From Cordilura impudica (lineage: Eukaryota; Arthropoda; Insecta; Diptera; Scathophagidae), in assembly GCA_963682025.1 (NCBI GenBank), contig OY821520.1:236083530-236147529 (forward strand): DNA of 64,000 nt, in the 5' to 3' direction. The notes under the pieces were generated by a model. The model saw only the letters and a list, made by a program, of their open reading frames with translations, did no database searches and was not told where the DNA came from. This document shows, piece by piece, positions 54,164 through 64,000 of the stretch (its first letter is position 1; each line of letters begins with the position of its first letter). The position numbers and the translations under genes were made by a program.

Positions 54164-54311
54164 TATATCTTATTTTGGTACGAATAGTATTTATCAAAGT
54201 TTGTACTAAGTACAGTAAAATCACGATAGAACGAATCGTAATAAGTAAGAAAACTGGTCAGATACCAGAGTGCAACATCATTAGTTCTTGGGTTATGCCT
54301 GAAAAACTAAA

Positions 54312-54660
54312 TCTATAATATTAATAGGCTAGGCGATTTCTTGTGACCGATGTTTTGTTCTACCGTTTTATCCCGATTTTGACCAAACGCGTATTATTAT
54401 TTTTTAGCTGTACACCAGATTTACAGATTTTAAATTTTTTTCTTTTATTTTGAGTAAATTGCATTTAAAGTTACTACTAACACATTCATAAAATTATACA
54501 TATGCTATGTGTGTGTTTATTAAATTTGTTAATGTGTTTGTTGATGAGTTTGTTTTCTTCATTCACAATAATAATAAACCAAAAAAAAGTTGGTTTGTGA
54601 AGTTGAAAAATAATGTTGCCTAGAAACTGCACTCAAATTTCGGGCGCTGGAATCTGCTAG
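54312..54660 (+). mobile_element. Non-autonomous Helitron, copy 2
   Basis: 349 bp, starting TCTATAATATTAATAGGC and ending GGAATCTGCTAG, preceded by A and followed by T. It matches the flanks of the copy at 2849-4023 but lacks the foldback block. Confidence 0.78.
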
Positions 54661-55334
54661 TATATATAAACAGTCATAAAAAAGTTTGGGCTGAGAACGC
54701 GAAAACCTTTGCATGTTTTACTATCCTAAACCTGTACTTTCACCTTGGCTTGGTATTTCTCGCCCCTGAAATGAACCCGAAAATGTTTCACAGTATACTT
54801 AGAGAAGCTCAAGTTCAGCTGATTTTGTCTGAATTTGTTGCCTGGTGATATGGAAAAATTCATATTGTTTAAGATGATTATGGAAATCTAATATAAAATT
54901 AAGGAAACGGCCTCAGGTCCATAAAGAACATTTCCACATTATACTGAGTGATGTCATTCGTTGTTGTATATTTATAAGCATATACCAAATATGAGTGAGA
55001 CTGTCTTGTATTTAATGGCTGAAGGCAGGTTTATGCTTCTATTTCATTTTAAATGGACATTTAAAAACTGCCCGGTCGTTAATTTTTTTATAAAAACCTA
55101 TGCAAACAAAATTTTAGTAAATTATATCTTATATACATGACATATTTTAGTATATGGGGAATATGATATAAAAAGTTCTTACATTGTCTATTTTATATTT
55201 ATGATTTATGGAAGATATGTATAATTATCTGACTCTTAGGGTAATTTATTCAACTCAGAGGGGAAATTTATACAGTGGCTAGGTCTAAAGCTACATCTAT
55301 TTCAAAAGCATGCCGTTCAAAGCTAATGTAGCAT

Positions 55335-55546
55335 ATTTAATCCATATAACTATTGTTTCATCTCAAGGTTTATATGGGAAACTCAAGGGTGATTTTTCTT
55401 GTTTAAATAGAACTTCCGAAAGGGTTACCTGTCAAACGAATCCATAATCCATAACTATTGTTTGATCTCAAGGTTTACATGGGAAACTCAAGGGTGATTT
55501 TTCTTGTTTAAATAGAACTTCCGAAAGGGTTACCTGTCAAACGAAC
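55335..55546. repeat. Two tandem units of about 105 bp
   Basis: Two units share ATAACTATTGTTT(C/G)ATCTC, AAGGGTGATTTTTCTTG and CCGAAAGGGTTACCTGTC with only a few differences. They begin near 55340 and 55447. Confidence 0.8.
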
Positions 55547-55699
55547 TCTCATTCCAGGCTCACTTTTTGGCATTTATGATCAGAATACTCTGGCAAATCA
55601 TCATGAATAGATTCACGCTTGAATAACCCTACTAAATGATTTTTATGGCTCACATCCGTTGATTTCATGCCACAGACTCTCCAAATAAGCAATAACACC

Positions 55700-56085
55700 A
55701 ACACGTTGAAGGGGTGTGCAAACTGAAGAGAATATCGCCGCTGTAAACGAAAGTGTAAGAAGATCAAAATTTATTGATTCGTCGTCGGTCGCAGGAAGTC
55801 GGGCACTGGTTTATGCTGATAAACCAGCAACATTTGACGCGCTGGAGGTCATCATTGTTCGTGTTATTCGTGACAAACGGCCAGCAATGCTTGAAAAAGT
55901 GGCCTAAAATTGGAGGTCCAAAATACGCTTCGGCAAGAACAGGCGCGGTGGCTATGTGCCCGAAATCGTTTTTAAATGTTAATGCCATGTATTGATTTAT
56001 CGAATAAAAAAAAATTTTAATTCAAATTTTATTTTTTTTTTAATTTTTACAACTTACTAACGGGTTTAAAAAACACCCTTTACAA
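55700..56085 (+). mobile_element. Internally deleted Tc1/mariner relative
   Basis: Reads TEENIAAVNESVRRS, matching TEENIASVSESV of the transposase at 17214-18300, then jumps to a piece like its C-terminus (YADKPATFDALE, KRPAMLEKVA). It ends near CTAACGGGTTTAAAAAACACC, similar to that transposon's TIR. It is a deletion derivative with no functional frame. Confidence 0.65.
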
Positions 56086-56885
56086 CAACCAGACAGACAT
56101 TAATAGACTTACCAGACTATCTGGTTGTAGGTAAAAAAAATATATTTAGTTTCAAATTCAAAAAAAAAAAAATTCTCCACTAAAATCATGTATGAAATTT
56201 GTGAATGTATAAAATATTCTTAAACTGAAATCATATTTAACACAGGCCTACACGATTTTACCCACTGAGATTTGAAGGTTGCTACCGGCGTAGGTTTTAT
56301 TACTGAGTCCGAATCTGGCCGCATAAGTTTTTCTATCACGTCAAAATTCAATTTGTTGATATAAAATGTCCAACAGTTGAAAATAGTGGAACATATCGAA
56401 AATTATGTACGGTGGCGGATCAACGAACTTCCCTCGCTTTTGAATTTGTCTCGTAGTTAATTGACGAAAATCAGCACTGCTTCTGTCAGCCACTATCTGG
56501 TTGCTGTGTTTACTCTCAATTGACCGTCAACACAATCGTGTTTGGAATTGTTCAATTGCAATACAGTCGAGTTTTTGTGTCGTTTTATAATGGAGAAGGA
56601 ACATGGATGCATTACAACATACCGGAGACCAAGTAGCAATATAAATAATGAGTATTTCCGTGCGAACTAGTGCCGAAAAAGGTCAACAAGGTCATGGCGA
56701 GATTCGGCTGATACCCTTCACCTGTGTTCTAAACACAATAAGTAAATGCAATCAGCATAAATGTAAATGTAAAATGTTTAAAGAGAGTAGTAGCTTAGCA
56801 ATCTTGTTAAGTAATAGCATAACCATCTTGTTATGCTCTTACTCTCATAAATAAACCATTCGTTAACGTGTACAAAAAAAAAAAA
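56086..56885. other. Spacer, possible old mariner or INE-2fam scraps
   Basis: CAGCACTGCTTCTGTCAG near 56472 resembles CAGTGCTTCTGTCAACTG near 47851 in the mariner relic. ATTCGGCTGATACCCTTCACC near 56702 resembles the INE-2fam start. No gene. Confidence 0.4.
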
Positions 56886-57670
56886 AACAAGTAAGAAAAT
56901 TATAGTTGGTCTAGACCGACTATACGATACCCTATACCATGCGTTTAGAGACCCTATCTCTCAGGCCCAACTAACTGGATATAGAAAATAAGCATAAACC
57001 AAATTTGAGTGGGATTTTTATTAATTTTTTCGGCTGCAGATAGGCCCAAAAATGGACCGAGTAGGTAGCCCCGGTAGGTGAGTAGGTAGCGTGCTCGCCT
57101 ATCATGCGGGAGTCGTAGGTTCGATTCCCACCAGAGGCTTTAGTCTGTCGCTGCAAAAAAAAAAAAAATATAATAAAAAAAAAAAAAAATGAACTACTCC
57201 CTCTCTCTTCCTTAACCTATTTTCCGGAGATCAACACAATGTACTGCATCTGTAGGGGGCATCCCCTGAGTGTTGATTAAGTAAAAAAAAAAGAGAGATT
57301 TGTATGATAATTTGGATCTTATGGCAATATATGTTGATTTCATAGTGGTCATTTGTATGGGGGCTAGGTCTGAACATGGACCGATTCTCACCAGTTTTAA
57401 TAGCGTTAATCCTATGGCTGATAAAAGCTTATACACCAAATTTCATCAAAATATATTCATATTTGCGACCTGCAGTTGGATTACAAGCTTTACATGGACA
57501 AACAGACGGACGGACTGACGGACGGACGGACGGACATCGTTAAATCGAATCAGATAGTGATTCTGATTCGATCGGTATAATTAAAGATGGGTGTAGGTCA
57601 AATATTTTTGGTTGTTACAAACAGCAGCACAAAGTCATTATACCCAAACCACATTGTGGTATAGGGTATA
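56886..57670 (+). repeat. INE-1fam copy N, with SINE inside
   Basis: Forward copy from ACAAGTAAGAAAATTATAG to ACATTGTGGTATAGGGTATA. About 270-300 bp of the usual interior are missing and a SINE-like sequence (57060-57298) sits at the gap. GACGGACGGACGGACGGAC is present near 57523. Confidence 0.85.
57060..57298 (+). mobile_element. tRNA-derived SINE
   Basis: The head (about 57069-57138) is tRNA-like: an A-box region TAGGTGAGTAGGTAG (57075-57089), an anticodon stem CTCGC/GCGGG with loop CTATCAT, and a consensus B box GGTTCGATTCC (57118-57128). It is followed by an A-rich run, a short body (ending near GGCATCCCCTGAGTGTTGA) and a terminal A-run at about 57284. These are the hallmarks of a SINE transcribed by RNA polymerase III. 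The anticodon by position would be ATC (Asp-type), but the source tRNA is uncertain. Confidence 0.75.
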
Positions 57671-57779
57671 AACAAAGTGAGTGTGTGTGCATCGCTGATA
57701 CATATCTGTAAGCATACGATCTGTTACGTGTAAAAATTTTTCACTATTTTTTTGTTTTTTATATAAAATTTTATCGGAG

Positions 57780-57989
57780 TACGTTTACATGTTCGTTCGT
57801 CATTCCTCGGCTATTGGGCCTAGAAGCTCCAAATTAAATACCAAACTGCTCGAAATAATGAAAAATTTTGTGAATGAGCATGATTTCAACAGAGAGATCA
57901 AGAATATATGTATTTTGTAAATTTTTCGATGGGTTACAAACGGAATGACAAACTGATATATAACCTCTGTACAGCGGTGTGGAGGGTGT
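57780..57989 (+). repeat. INE-2fam fragment (right part)
   Basis: TTTTGTGAATGAGCATGATTT, GATCAAGAATATATG, CGATGGGTTACAAACGGAA and CAGCGGTGTGGAGGGTGTA parallel 47245-47429, without the GACG microsatellite. Confidence 0.6.
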
Positions 57990-58320
57990 ACAAAAAACGA
58001 CCGCATTTGGCCAATAACAAAGTGTTTTTTCATCAACACAATTTACTCGTGCATACGCATGTAGTTGCCAATGCAAAATATTATGAATTGGGTTCTCAAT
58101 TGCTACCTCATCTGCCGGATTTTTCCCCAGTAACTAATTTCTTTTTCCACAGAAAGAAATAAGAAATAATTAGGCACAAAGAAATTTATTCATGCAATGA
58201 TCAAATAAATGCCGATTTTGAACACCTTGATAAATCTTCATGTTTGGAAAGGATAAAAAAAATTGCACAAACGTTGAACAAAGTGTATTGAGCGAAAAAG
58301 AGATTATGTTGAGAAATAAT
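57990..58320 (+). pseudogene. Mariner transposase C-terminal relic
   Basis: Reads KRPHLANNKVFFHQHNLLVH then VVANAKYYELGSQLLPHLPD, the mariner HQDN...PYSPDLAP region. The catalytic Asp of HQDN is His, and the SPD motif is partly lost. It then continues in other frames to a LEKIKKIAQTLNKVY-like tail. Dead. Confidence 0.75.
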
Positions 58321-59390
58321 TTTCTTTGCTAAAAAAAATGCCTTTCATTCAAAAAGTGGTTATTTGTGATCCAACGTTGTGTATGCATTTCCGTAGAGAA
58401 AGTCATTGGGAATCCAGATCTTCGTAGTTATTGTTATCTTAAATAAAGAAATATGGCGCTTATTGCGCTTTTAGGTAAGAATATCTCAAAATTCTGCTGA
58501 TTCAGATTCAGACACCACCTTCAAATTTCACTAGAGACACACAAGTCTTAATTTTAATTTTTTAAAAGCTTTTAATAATAAATGAAAACAATATTTACAC
58601 GGATTCTAAGATAATCATTAATCAATAAGACATTAAAATATTCAGAATTATTGATTAAGAAAATAATAGAAAAATTTGCAAAATATTTCCACGTTCGTTT
58701 TAAAGTGTACTCTACAGTATATTACGATTAACTATATATACATAGCGTAATGGAGTATAATAACTACATGCCATATTGTAAGTGATGGGCATGGAAATAC
58801 AGAAATAATAGGTGTCTTATGTGGGTGTAAAAACTGTTTGCTTAAAAAAGTTTAAAAAGGCGTTTTTTGGTTCTTATGAAGAAATAAGGATTTCAATATG
58901 AATGGATTATGTTGTGTGTTGTTATTTTGTCATTATGTAGATACTACCTAATTGGGGTATATTAATGTAGGTTAGTTAGGAATAATGAAGAATGAATGGC
59001 ATGGCGGAAACATAAAGTGGTTTCAATTCTGTTGGTGGATTTTATATAAACCTCAAGAATGTCTAACAGAATTTCAATGGAATGTCTGATGACAACACAA
59101 TCTCGTTTATCCGTTTAAACAACTCATGAGGAGAGTACATAAAGAAAGCGAAAAAAAAATATATAAACTTTAATTAAATTTTAACACTTATGGCTCCGTC
59201 ACAGAATGGCCAGTGCCGCCATCTTATTCTAATGAAAGTGAACGATAAACCTGCCGGTTCAGTTAAGGAATTCGTAGATAAATTATTTAATCATTATAAT
59301 AGTTATGCCCATCACTAATTCAGTAAATTAATGATTCTGCAACGCTGTACGCTGTATGTAGGATTAATTATCACTCATATGTGATAATTA
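58321..59390. other. Intergenic DNA, no gene seen
   Basis: No recognisable coding sequence. The final part may be the 5' region of the LINE that follows. Confidence 0.45.
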
Positions 59391-59396
59391 GAAACA

Positions 59397-59949
59397 GTCT
59401 CGGCTAACGCCTTAAGCCTAAAAAATGAAATATTTGATTTAAAAAAAGTATTAGATAAACAGGAAAATGCAGCAGTTGCATGTGACATTGGAATAAATGG
59501 TGTACCAATGTATGAGAATGATGATGTGAACCAAATATTTAATAATTTATGTGCCACAATTAATATTAATCGACCAGCAGTAAAGTCAATATTTCGCTTA
59601 AAGAAAACTAGAGCTGGAATTAATAACAGTGATCCTGCTATTATCGTAAGACTCGGAACACCATATGATAGAAACTTTTTCTTGAAATCTATTTCCACTC
59701 TAACACGAATGCGCAAAGGTCCTTTACGATTGAATGATATTGTCTTTTAATATCAAGGAAAATTTAACACCCCGGAATTTTAAAATATATATTGAAGCTG
59801 TAAAACTTTGGAAAGACAAGAAACTATTTTCTGTTTATTCTATGCGTGGCATTGTTTTTATCAAAATGAACCAGTCAGATGAACCGCAGAGTCTCAATTG
59901 CATTGATGATATTTATAGCTTATTTCGAAATGAAAATTCTGATGAGTAG
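59397..59949 (+). pseudogene. LINE ORF1 relic (FP-type C-terminus)
   Basis: The frame from 59397 reads LKNEIFDLKKVLDKQEN (short coiled coil), then DIGINGVPMYENDDVNQIF and SIFRLKKTRAG...PAIIVRLG. A one-base shift near 59745 moves it to the frame reading NIKENLTPRNFKIYIEAVK, SVYSMRGIVFIKMNQ and DIYSLFRNENSDE-stop. This matches ORF1 proteins of CR1/Kiri-type LINEs, with a C-terminal domain like baculovirus FP proteins. ORF1 proteins bind the element's RNA. It is probably the same element as the reverse transcriptase further right. Confidence 0.65.
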
Positions 59950-59984
59950 TCAATCACGTATATTACTTTTTTCTAAAATTATCA

Positions 59985-60400
59985 GCCCTGTTCTTGAAAC
60001 GTTGATATTTGAATAAGACTGAATTTAAAATCACATGAAATTGAAATTTTGGATTTCTTGAAACTACTTTTTTTATTTATTTAATGGAAACATATGTTTG
60101 AGTTAAGAACCATATGTTTGGTTCTTTATTCAGTTTCACAAAAAACTTTTAAGTATTTTGTGCATGTTTTTTCTTAAGTTTATAGAAAAAGTATAAAGAA
60201 AATTATTTTCTTTTAAAATAACAGCTTATTTGTTCATTTAATTGTTTTTGTTCTTCAATTTCATTGAATTAAAAATGACTTTTCTATTTTTAAAAAGTTA
60301 GGCATCACCAAAAAAAATTTCGATATTCAAATAAATTGGATTTGACTGGCATCACTACTGTTTCGAACATATGCAAAAAATAAAAATATGTGATTTGATG
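59985..60400. repeat. Possible MITE, CAGCCCTGTTCTTGAAACG end
   Basis: The left end resembles the sequence near 15829. A partial mirror (TGTTTCGAAC near 60359) may be its right end. Boundaries are uncertain. Confidence 0.35.
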
Positions 60401-60550
60401 AAAAAATTTTTTTAATTCCTTTATTTGCAATAATTAGTGGCATAAAGAATCTATATTATAATTGAAAAAATTATAATGGAAAATAGATTGTGTATATAAA
60501 AAGTTTTTATTATAGTTATAGAACAGCATCATCGCAAAAAGTGTGTTTTA

Positions 60551-60975
60551 AGGCCAGTTTACACTATCACACTTTGTAATACGATCTGTCAGAAATTCGA
60601 GTATTATGAAAAAGTCGTATGATGTAAAAAGCTTTTGTTATGAAATTGACAGTCTGTAGGATTTCATTTTCGAAGTCCGATGGTTTTTGAAACATTTCTA
60701 AAAACTTGCCATTTTCATCGGACCAGAGTTGTTTTTTTTTGGTAATATTAAAAAAATGGTAAACAAAAACAAAGAAAGTGAAAATAAAATATAAATTTCA
60801 AATTAAATTTGCTTATTATTCTAAACAGTTGTTTTCATAAGACTTGAGTGTTATGGTGTAAATGGCCTAAGTATGCAGAAATAATGTCGGTACGACTTTA
60901 TGACAGTCCGATGAATTTCATCGGATTTTTATTTCGAAAAATCATACGACTGAGTGGTATCATGTAAATGGGCCT
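60551..60975. mobile_element. MITE, AGGCCAGTTTACA family, TTA duplication
   Basis: 425 bp from AGGCCAGTTTACACTATCA to GTATCATGTAAATGGGCCT. TTA at 60548-60550 and at 60976-60978. GTCGTATGA near 60615 is mirrored by TCATACGAC near 60942. It lies between the LINE ORF1 and ORF2 relics. Confidence 0.78.
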
Positions 60976-60978
60976 TTA

Positions 60979-61685
60979 TTAACATCGACCACTTATTACG
61001 AGTTTCTTTTTTTAAATCAGCGCAAAATGTAGACGTTTTTTAAAATCGTTTTTTTTCATAAAATTAATGTCTTATTTTTTAAAATAATGACAAGGTTCAA
61101 TAAAAAACATGTTAGAGTTTAAATATCAATTAGTTTTTTATCTCTTAAGACCTGCTTAGTAGAAAAAAGGGCATTTGTTTTGATTTCACAAAGCCTTTTC
61201 TATGTGAATTAAAACGAGAAAAAATATTCTTATTGAAATTAGAGAACAGCAAAAAACTCGTAGATTTAAGAATATTTTCATTTACGAGTTTTTTTTTTTG
61301 TGAAAGTGGTTTCAATAAAAGGGGTGTATATATTTGTATTCCTTATGTTTCATTATTTTGTTCGAAACATTATACCTTAAATTTTTTTCATATTTACCAT
61401 TCATATTTAAATTACGTCTTTATGGAACCAATTTTTATAATATCAATTTCAAAATCAATTTTAATATTACCAAACTTTTTTTTTATTCGATATTTTCACC
61501 TTTATCATTCTTAATTAAATTATATATACATAGCTATATCTAAGTTTTGTAATACCAAGTTTATAATCAATATTAATGTTAACACACAATTTACTTGCGT
61601 TGCTCTCAGCTCTGTAATATATGTTGAACAATTTAAATAATCTGAGGGTGAGTTCCAAATTCAATGCACATAGCATGATCGTATT
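60979..61685. other. AT-rich spacer before LINE ORF2
   Basis: No gene. Two overlapping frames (61233-61543) are shadows of AT-rich DNA. Confidence 0.45.
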
Positions 61686-62310
61686 TTTTCCAAACTTCAA
61701 AATGGCTTAAATGTTGTTCATATTAATGCGCAAAGCTTACAAATAAAAATAGAAGAGTTCCGTTATATATTTAAGTCTTCCAACGTCGATGCGGTATGCA
61801 TTTCAGAAACATGGTTCAATGCCAAGGTCAATGATGACTGTTACAGATTGCGGGGATATAAGCTCTTCAGAGTGGATAGAAAACAAAAAAAGGGTCATAA
61901 GGATAAAAAAAGCAGGTGGTGTTGCCAAATATGTGAAATATAATGTAAAATGTAAAATTAAAAATAAATCAAAAGATGGTGATATAATTGAGTTTCTCTT
62001 TTTAGAATTATTCAACAGGAACGAAAAAGTATTGCTAGGAAATGTCTATAGACCAAATAAGAATATTAATTCAGAAGCTTTTTTTCTGGAATTATCTAAT
62101 ATTACCATGGGGTACACAAATATTATAATAGCTGGTGATTTTAACAGTAACATTTTAGTGGAATCTACGTTTTCAGATAAAATGCTATATCTTGGCCTAG
62201 ATGTTGTCAATAAAACTACACCTACACACTATTCCACCAACTCAATTTCGCTCCTTGATATATTTTTCACCAACTGTTTGTCAAAAGTTCTTTTGTTTGA
62301 ATAGATATTC
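61686..62310 (+). pseudogene. LINE ORF2, apurinic endonuclease domain, frameshifted
   Basis: Reads NGLNVVHINAQSLQIKIEEF then DAVCISETWFNAKVNDDCYR and YKLFRVDRK in one frame, and after a frameshift GGVAKYVKYNVKCKIK, LLGNVYRPNKN, IIIAGDFNSNIL and SISLLDIFFTN. These are the ordered motifs of AP-like endonucleases (N, ET, the Y.P segment, GDFN, and the LLDIFFTN site where the catalytic SDH follows). The enzyme nicks target DNA for target-primed reverse transcription. At least one frameshift breaks it. Confidence 0.8.
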
Positions 62311-62900
62311 AGCGCCTATGCTTTCTAAACACGATCTTATATTTATCACTTACGATTTAAACCAGACACAACTGATGAAAGTTTTAGCTATCATGACGTT
62401 AAACGTATTAATTATTTAGCTTTATATGATAAAATTTCACAAATTGATTGGGATTGTACATATTATATGCCATCTGTTGATAAGCAGCTTACGTTTATTC
62501 AAACAAACATTGAACAACTCCTCAATGAATTTGTTCCTCTTAGAACGAAAAGGATAACAACAACTGACAACCCATGGTTTACCGTTGAAATTAAAACCCC
62601 CGAACTACAGACTGCATTTCGATCCCTTAGAAATAAGGTTACCAGAAGCATTAGGATTGCCAAATCGTTCTATATTTTCAAGTTGCTTAAATAGCAAGGC
62701 AAGATGGAGTGAAATACGAAATGTAGGGATAATTACCAAAACCAGAGATAATACTGTTAATATAAATGTTGAGGAATTAAATTACAAATTTACAGATTTA
62801 CCAAGTACTACCGCTAATATTGAACATTACAGCACCCATGTCATTGCAAACGTTCAACACCAATTTCAGTTTAGTTGCAAAGGTTATTCCTGTGCCTAAG
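62311..62900 (+). pseudogene. LINE ORF2 linker between endonuclease and RT, broken
   Basis: Frames carry SKHDLIFITYDL (end of the endonuclease), then PWFTVEIKTPELQTAFRSLR and later SKARWSEIRNVGIITKTRD, as in the linker of CR1/L2-like elements. The order is right, but segments normally found before the RT are shortened and the frame changes several times. Confidence 0.65.
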
Positions 62901-64000
62901 ACAAACTCTGAGTTTAGGCCTATATCAATACCACCATTCTTTTCTAAGGCTCTTGAGAAGATAATGCATAGACAGATAAACGAATACCTAAAACGATTTG
63001 GGCTATTATCGCAAAAGCAATCAGGCTTTAGGCAAAAACATAGTTGTACAACTACTTTAATAGATGTTGCAGATGATATTCGTCATGCCATTGATGGTGG
63101 AAATATTTGCTTTTTAGTCCTTCTTGATCATTCTAAAGCCTTCGACATAGTTGATCACTCAATACTTTCAACAAAACTTAGCCGGCTTTTTAATTTCTCC
63201 GTGTGTTCAAAGAAACTTATTGAATCCTACCTGGCAAACCGTGTTCAGTCAGTCTTCCTTAATAACCAATTTTCGAGACCACTACATGTACCTAAAGGTG
63301 TTCCGCAAGGCTCAATTCTAGGCCCTCTTTTATTTTCAATGTACGCCAATGACTTGCCAGATCATGTAAAGTATTGTAAAGTACACATGTACGCCGATGA
63401 CGTCCAACTATATCTTTGCAGTCCACTAATATCTTCCAGAGAAAACGTAGCAAAACTTAATGATGATTTAAATAATATTTATAACTGGGAAACTGCTAAT
63501 GGACTTTGTCTGAATCCCCTCAAGTCCAAATGTCTCATCATGCACAAGAAAACTCTACGTCATAATCTAGATTTTGATATTGTTCTCAACAATCAGAGAA
63601 TTGAAATTGTGTCCTCATCAAAAAATCTGGGTATTGTTTTTAATGACACACTTAGTTGGAACAATCATGTAAACGTTGTGGTAGGGAGAACGTATGGTAT
63701 GCTTCGGACGCTTTGGGCGACTCAACCTTGCACTCCATTAAATATAAGAATAATACTTGCAAAATCTTACCTAATGCCGGTTTTATTATACGGGTGTGAA
63801 ATTTTTGCTTTATGTGACTCAACTAGTAAGAGAAAACTAAATGTGGCCTTCAATAGTATTATAAGGTATGTTTATGGATTAAACAGACTTGATCGTATTT
63901 CCTCGTTTTCAATAAGACTATATGGTATGTCGTTTGATAATATTTTAAAATTAAAGGTGCTAGTCCTATTACACAAAATTATATATCAGAAGGAACTATC
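62860..64000 (+). CDS. LINE reverse transcriptase domain, partial at right edge
   Basis: Open from about 62860 to the window end without a stop. Order: LVAKVIPVPKTNSEFRPISI (RT start), FFSKALEKIMHRQI, QSGFRQKHSCTTTLIDV, LLDHSKAFDIVDH (first catalytic Asp), GVPQGSILGPLLFSMYANDL, YADDVQLYLCS (FADD/YADD box), NPLKSKCLIM and LGIVFNDTLSWNNH. This is a non-LTR retrotransposon RT of the CR1/L2/Jockey assemblage. The nearest clade is inferred from the AIDGGNICFLVLLD motif style. It copies its RNA at the nicked target. The RT itself may be intact, but upstream domains are broken, so this copy is probably not autonomous. Confidence 0.85.

Noticed and set aside
57069..57138. Functional tRNA gene
   Set aside because: Acceptor stem pairing is poor, the A-box is off consensus, and it is followed by A-runs and a body typical of a SINE.
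59375..59716. 113-residue minus-strand frame opposite the LINE ORF1
   Set aside because: Shadow of ORF1; the plus strand carries the recognisable ORF1 pattern.
61233..61543. Overlapping frames before LINE ORF2
   Set aside because: AT-rich hydrophobic shadow frames without motifs.

Overview
This window is nuclear DNA from a higher fly (Diptera, Brachycera; probably a calyptrate such as a blowfly or housefly relative). This is inferred from ZAD/C2H2 zinc-finger genes, small GT-AG introns in genes with fly-like protein sequences, very AT-rich intergenic DNA, and dense interspersed elements carrying GACG/GTCC microsatellites like those of dipteran INE/mini-me elements. There is no sign of bacterial, viral or organellar genome organisation.

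Genes. (1) Positions 1-447 (minus) hold an internal exon of a C2H2 zinc-finger gene that continues off the left edge. (2) Positions 6374-13118 (minus) hold a complete four-exon ZAD gene with 13 zinc fingers; its 3.8-kb first intron is full of repeats. (3) Positions 18655-22008 (plus) hold a complete five-exon paralogue, also ZAD plus 13 fingers, head-to-head with gene 2. (4) Positions 23324-23815 (plus) encode mitochondrial ribosomal protein uL14m (mRpL14). (5) Positions 23849-24599 (minus) encode the GINS replication subunit Psf3 in three exons, tail-to-tail with mRpL14 and separated by only 33 bp. (6) Positions 36596-36710 (plus) look like the first coding exon of a gene whose other exons I could not find, possibly a CEP164-like centriolar protein. 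Gene 2, gene 3 and the left-edge exon are paralogues, so this is a local ZAD zinc-finger cluster.

Between genes 2 and 3 lie decayed coding fragments: a MADF-like piece, an intron-retaining Arp5 3'-end pseudogene with in-frame stops, a Myb/SANT (zeste-type) fragment, and a nearly intact 1.3-kb Tc1/mariner element with one frameshift and an altered catalytic residue.

From about 24.7 kb to the right edge the window is mostly mobile DNA. A family of roughly 0.75-kb elements (called INE-1fam here; Helentron/INE-like, with a perfect 20-bp palindrome at one end) occurs at about a dozen sites on both strands. A second family with similar architecture (INE-2fam) occurs at several. Six or more foldback MITEs are flanked by TTA (or its complement TAA), as expected for PIF/Harbinger-type transposition. 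There is also an 807-bp near-perfect hairpin with hAT-like ends and an exact 8-bp duplication, two copies of a non-autonomous canonical Helitron, a tRNA-derived SINE, several mariner/Tc1 relics, and a CR1/L2-like LINE (ORF1 relic at 59.4-59.9 kb; endonuclease and reverse transcriptase from 61.7 kb to the right edge).

The most striking non-genic structure is a roughly 3.8-kb array of a 7-bp AT-rich repeat (42.89-46.75 kb). It seems to lie inside an INE-2fam element and is itself split by an INE-1fam insertion. I did not find a convincing new multi-gene system. The novel material is in the mobile-element nesting and the zinc-finger paralogue cluster. All calls come from reading the sequence; no database search was run.
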